DNA from: an uncultured Clostridia bacterium
Lineage (GTDB): Bacteria > Bacillota > Clostridia > Oscillospirales > CAG-272
DNA length: 7,587 nucleotides
Assembly (NCBI GenBank): GCA_947627815.1
Contig: CANQXN010000081.1
Span: 1 to 7,587 of the forward strand
Direction of reading: 5' to 3'
The position numbers and the translations under genes are program-made. The notes under the pieces were generated by a model. That model ran no database searches. It was not told the origin of the DNA and saw only the letters and a list, made by a program, of their open reading frames with translations. This document shows, piece after piece, positions 5,941 through 7,587 of this stretch (the first letter of the stretch is position 1; each line of letters opens with the position of its first letter).

Positions 5941-6897
5941 ATGGCGTATCCAAACGAGAATCTGAACAAAGTAAGACAGACGCTCCGAACAAGACGCGCG
6001 GCGGCGCTCGCTGCGGCCAAAGCCCATCTGGAGGAGTTACATGAAAAATATCCCGATATCGCCGCCGTCGACAGCGCCTTAGCGCAAACCGGCTCCCGCC
6101 TTGTCGCGGCCATCGGGATGGGCGCTTGCGGCATCGAAGAGCGGGTTGCGGCTCTGCGGGAAGAAAATCTGCGCCTCCAGCAGGATCGGGCGGATCTTTT
6201 GCGTTTTCACGGTTATCCCGCCGACTACAGCGAGGTACACTATACCTGTCCCGATTGTCAGGATACCGGTTATCAGGGGACAACGATGTGCCACTGTATG
6301 AAAAAGGAGCTGGCGCTTTTGGGCTTGGAGAGCGCCGGCATCGCCGGCATGGCGAAAAAAGCGACCTTCGACAGCTTTTCGCTCTCCTATTATCAGGGGG
6401 AAGACCGCGCCGTGATGGAAAAGAGCTTGGCGCTCTGCCGGGCGTATGCCGATTCCTTTTCGCCCGACGCCGGCAGTCTTTTGCTCCTCGGCCCTACCGG
6501 GCTTGGCAAAACCCACCTGAGCTGCGCCATGGCGGTGAAGATCATCGAGGCGGGCTACCATGTGGTCTATCAGAGCGCGCCGGCGCTCTTTGCCGCCATG
6601 GAGGCGGAAAAATTCGGGCGTACGCCTCAGACGCCGCCCTCTCTCTTTTTTGAAGCCGATCTCTTGATCATTGACGACTTGGGCGTGGAGACCCCCGGCA
6701 ATCTCAACATTAATTTTATTTATAACCTGATCAACGACCGCATGGTGAACGCGCGCCCCACTATTATCAGCACCAATCTGACGCCTTCCGCCCTCGAACA
6801 GCGCTATACCGACAGGATCGCCTCCCGGCTTTTGGGCGAATACCGGGTGGTGCGCTTTGTGGGCAGCGATATCCGGATGCAGCGGCTGAATCTCTGA
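5941..6897 (+). CDS. DnaC/DnaI-like helicase-loader AAA+ ATPase
   Basis: Predicted 318-residue ATPase that loads the replicative helicase onto single-stranded DNA. Residues 1-90 are mostly helical with heptad-like charge. A zinc-binding cluster follows: C103, C106, C117 and C119 (YTCPDCQDTG...CHC), as in Gram-positive DnaI/DnaC-like loaders. The AAA+ core has Walker A GPTGLGKTH (184-192), Walker B LLIIDDLG (241-248), sensor 1 STN (277-279) and a candidate arginine finger in DRIASRL (291-297). IstB transposase helpers share the fold, but the Cys cluster, the lack of a partner transposase and the adjoining DnaD gene favour a housekeeping loader. I chose ATG 5941 because CAGGAA lies about eight bases upstream; a TTG at 5836 would add 35 residues overlapping dnaD. 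The gene is read in a different frame from the dnaD tail. Confidence 0.95.
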   Translation: MAYPNENLNKVRQTLRTRRAAALAAAKAHLEELHEKYPDIAAVDSALAQTGSRLVAAIGMGACGIEERVAALREENLRLQQDRADLLRFHGYPADYSEVHYTCPDCQDTGYQGTTMCHCMKKELALLGLESAGIAGMAKKATFDSFSLSYYQGEDRAVMEKSLALCRAYADSFSPDAGSLLLLGPTGLGKTHLSCAMAVKIIEAGYHVVYQSAPALFAAMEAEKFGRTPQTPPSLFFEADLLIIDDLGVETPGNLNINFIYNLINDRMVNARPTIISTNLTPSALEQRYTDRIASRLLGEYRVVRFVGSDIRMQRLNL

Positions 6898-6942
6898 AAT
6901 AGAAAGCGTCCGACGCCCAAAGGGCAAACGAAGGAGATTTTC

Positions 6943-7587
6943 ATGACAGACGAACAGGCGATTTTTCCGCAGGGCGCCGGCCTTTCTTTTCTCACCGGCG
7001 GCCTTTTGTCCGCGCCGCACGGGTTTTCCACCCGGTTGGGCGGGGTTTCCCGCGAAGCGCCGCTGGCCTCTCTCAATCTCGGCTACGGCCGGGGCGAGGA
7101 AGACGCTTTGGTCGAGGAAAACTATCGCCGCTTTTTCGCCGCTATCGGTATAGTTGCAACGCCTGCCGAGGCCGTGTGGGCGGAACAGATCCACTCTTCA
7201 CTTGTGCGGATCGTGGACACCCCCGGCGTCAAGGAACCCTGCGACGGCTTTGCCACGCGGACAGCGGGGCTTGTCCTCACCGTGCGGGTAGCCGACTGTA
7301 TGCCGATTTTGCTGGAAGATCCGGCAAGCGGCGCCGTGGCGGCGCTCCATGCCGGCTGGCAGGGGACGGTGAAGGATATCGCCGGCGCGGGGGTAGCGGC
7401 CCTGAAAGCGCTGGGCGCTTGCCCCGCAACGATCCGCGCGGTGCTGGGGCCTTCGGCGCGCAGTTGCTGTTATGAAGTGGGAGAGGATTTTTACAAAACG
7501 GTATCGGCGTGCCGGGGACAGGCGTTTGCTTCCGCTTTTATCGTTATGCGGGAGGGAAAGCGCTATGCCGATCTTGCCGGCATGAAT
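6943..7587 (+). CDS. pgeF: Peptidoglycan editing factor PgeF / YfiH-family multicopper-fold protein, 3' partial
   Basis: The first 215 residues of a YfiH/YlmD (DUF152, 'laccase domain') protein; usual length is about 240-280, so only the C-terminus is missing. Family members have been reported as purine nucleoside phosphorylase/deaminase-like enzymes, and E. coli YfiH (PgeF) as an editor of wrongly built peptidoglycan precursors. Signature motifs are clear: HGFSTRLGGVS (about 26-36), EQIHSSLV with H84, VADCMPI with C119, HAGWQGT with H136, and GPSARSCCYEVG. H84, C119 and H136 form the expected His-Cys-His metal site. The motif usually reads HAGWRG; here Arg is Gln140. AAGGAG lies six bases before the ATG, giving a firm start. 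It follows the helicase-loader gene after 45 bases and is probably in the same operon. The copper-oxidase naming found in databases should not be taken as function. Confidence 0.95.
   Translation, partial: MTDEQAIFPQGAGLSFLTGGLLSAPHGFSTRLGGVSREAPLASLNLGYGRGEEDALVEENYRRFFAAIGIVATPAEAVWAEQIHSSLVRIVDTPGVKEPCDGFATRTAGLVLTVRVADCMPILLEDPASGAVAALHAGWQGTVKDIAGAGVAALKALGACPATIRAVLGPSARSCCYEVGEDFYKTVSACRGQAFASAFIVMREGKRYADLAGMN

Noticed and set aside
5941..6897. IstB-type transposition helper as the identity of the AAA+ protein
   Set aside because: No transposase, terminal inverted repeats or target duplications are visible, and the Cys cluster and DnaD neighbour fit a helicase loader.
7023..7031. TTTTCCACC inside pgeF as an eighth DnaA box
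   Set aside because: It lacks the final A of the CACA core, lies in coding sequence and is isolated from the cluster.

Overview
The window comes from a GC-rich member of the Bacillota, probably Clostridia. The evidence is the set of lineage-typical genes (Rex redox repressor, DnaD-type primosome protein, DnaC/DnaI-like helicase loader with a zinc-binding Cys cluster), the purine-rich ribosome binding sites, and a gene order that resembles the Bacillus subtilis rimI-tsaD-...-rex (ydiD-ydiE-...-ydiH) neighbourhood. Genus cannot be read from the sequence alone. All recognised genes lie on the + strand.

Left part (1-2352): the 3' part of an uncharacterised single-pass membrane protein overlaps rimI by four bases (ATGA). 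rimI is followed after 75 bases by tsaD, the t6A37 tRNA-modification enzyme. tsaD is followed by hairpins and T-runs that probably end its transcript.

Middle (2353-2957): about 600 bases without a credible gene, and the most unusual part of the window. It holds T-rich hairpins, an 18-bp palindrome with an overlapping alternative hairpin, a roughly 70% A+T tract (2546-2622), and a compact cluster of seven identical 9-mers matching the DnaA box consensus (TTTTCCACA, 2653-2797, both orientations). The cluster is bracketed by two exact copies of a 16-bp GC-rich repeat. This has the parts of a replication origin (AT-rich tract beside clustered DnaA boxes), but a DnaA-titrating or DnaA-regulated site is an equally open reading, especially as genes on both sides point the same way.

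Right part (2958-7587): an isocitrate/isopropylmalate dehydrogenase family enzyme with isocitrate-type active-site residues, then a compact run rex-dnaD-dnaC-like-pgeF. rex and dnaD overlap by ATGA; the next two genes follow at under 50 bases. Two of these, DnaD and the DnaC-like ATPase, are expected to act with DnaA in loading the replicative helicase, so the DnaA-box cluster lies about 2 kb upstream of genes for the next steps of initiation. The last gene (pgeF/yfiH family) is cut by the window end.
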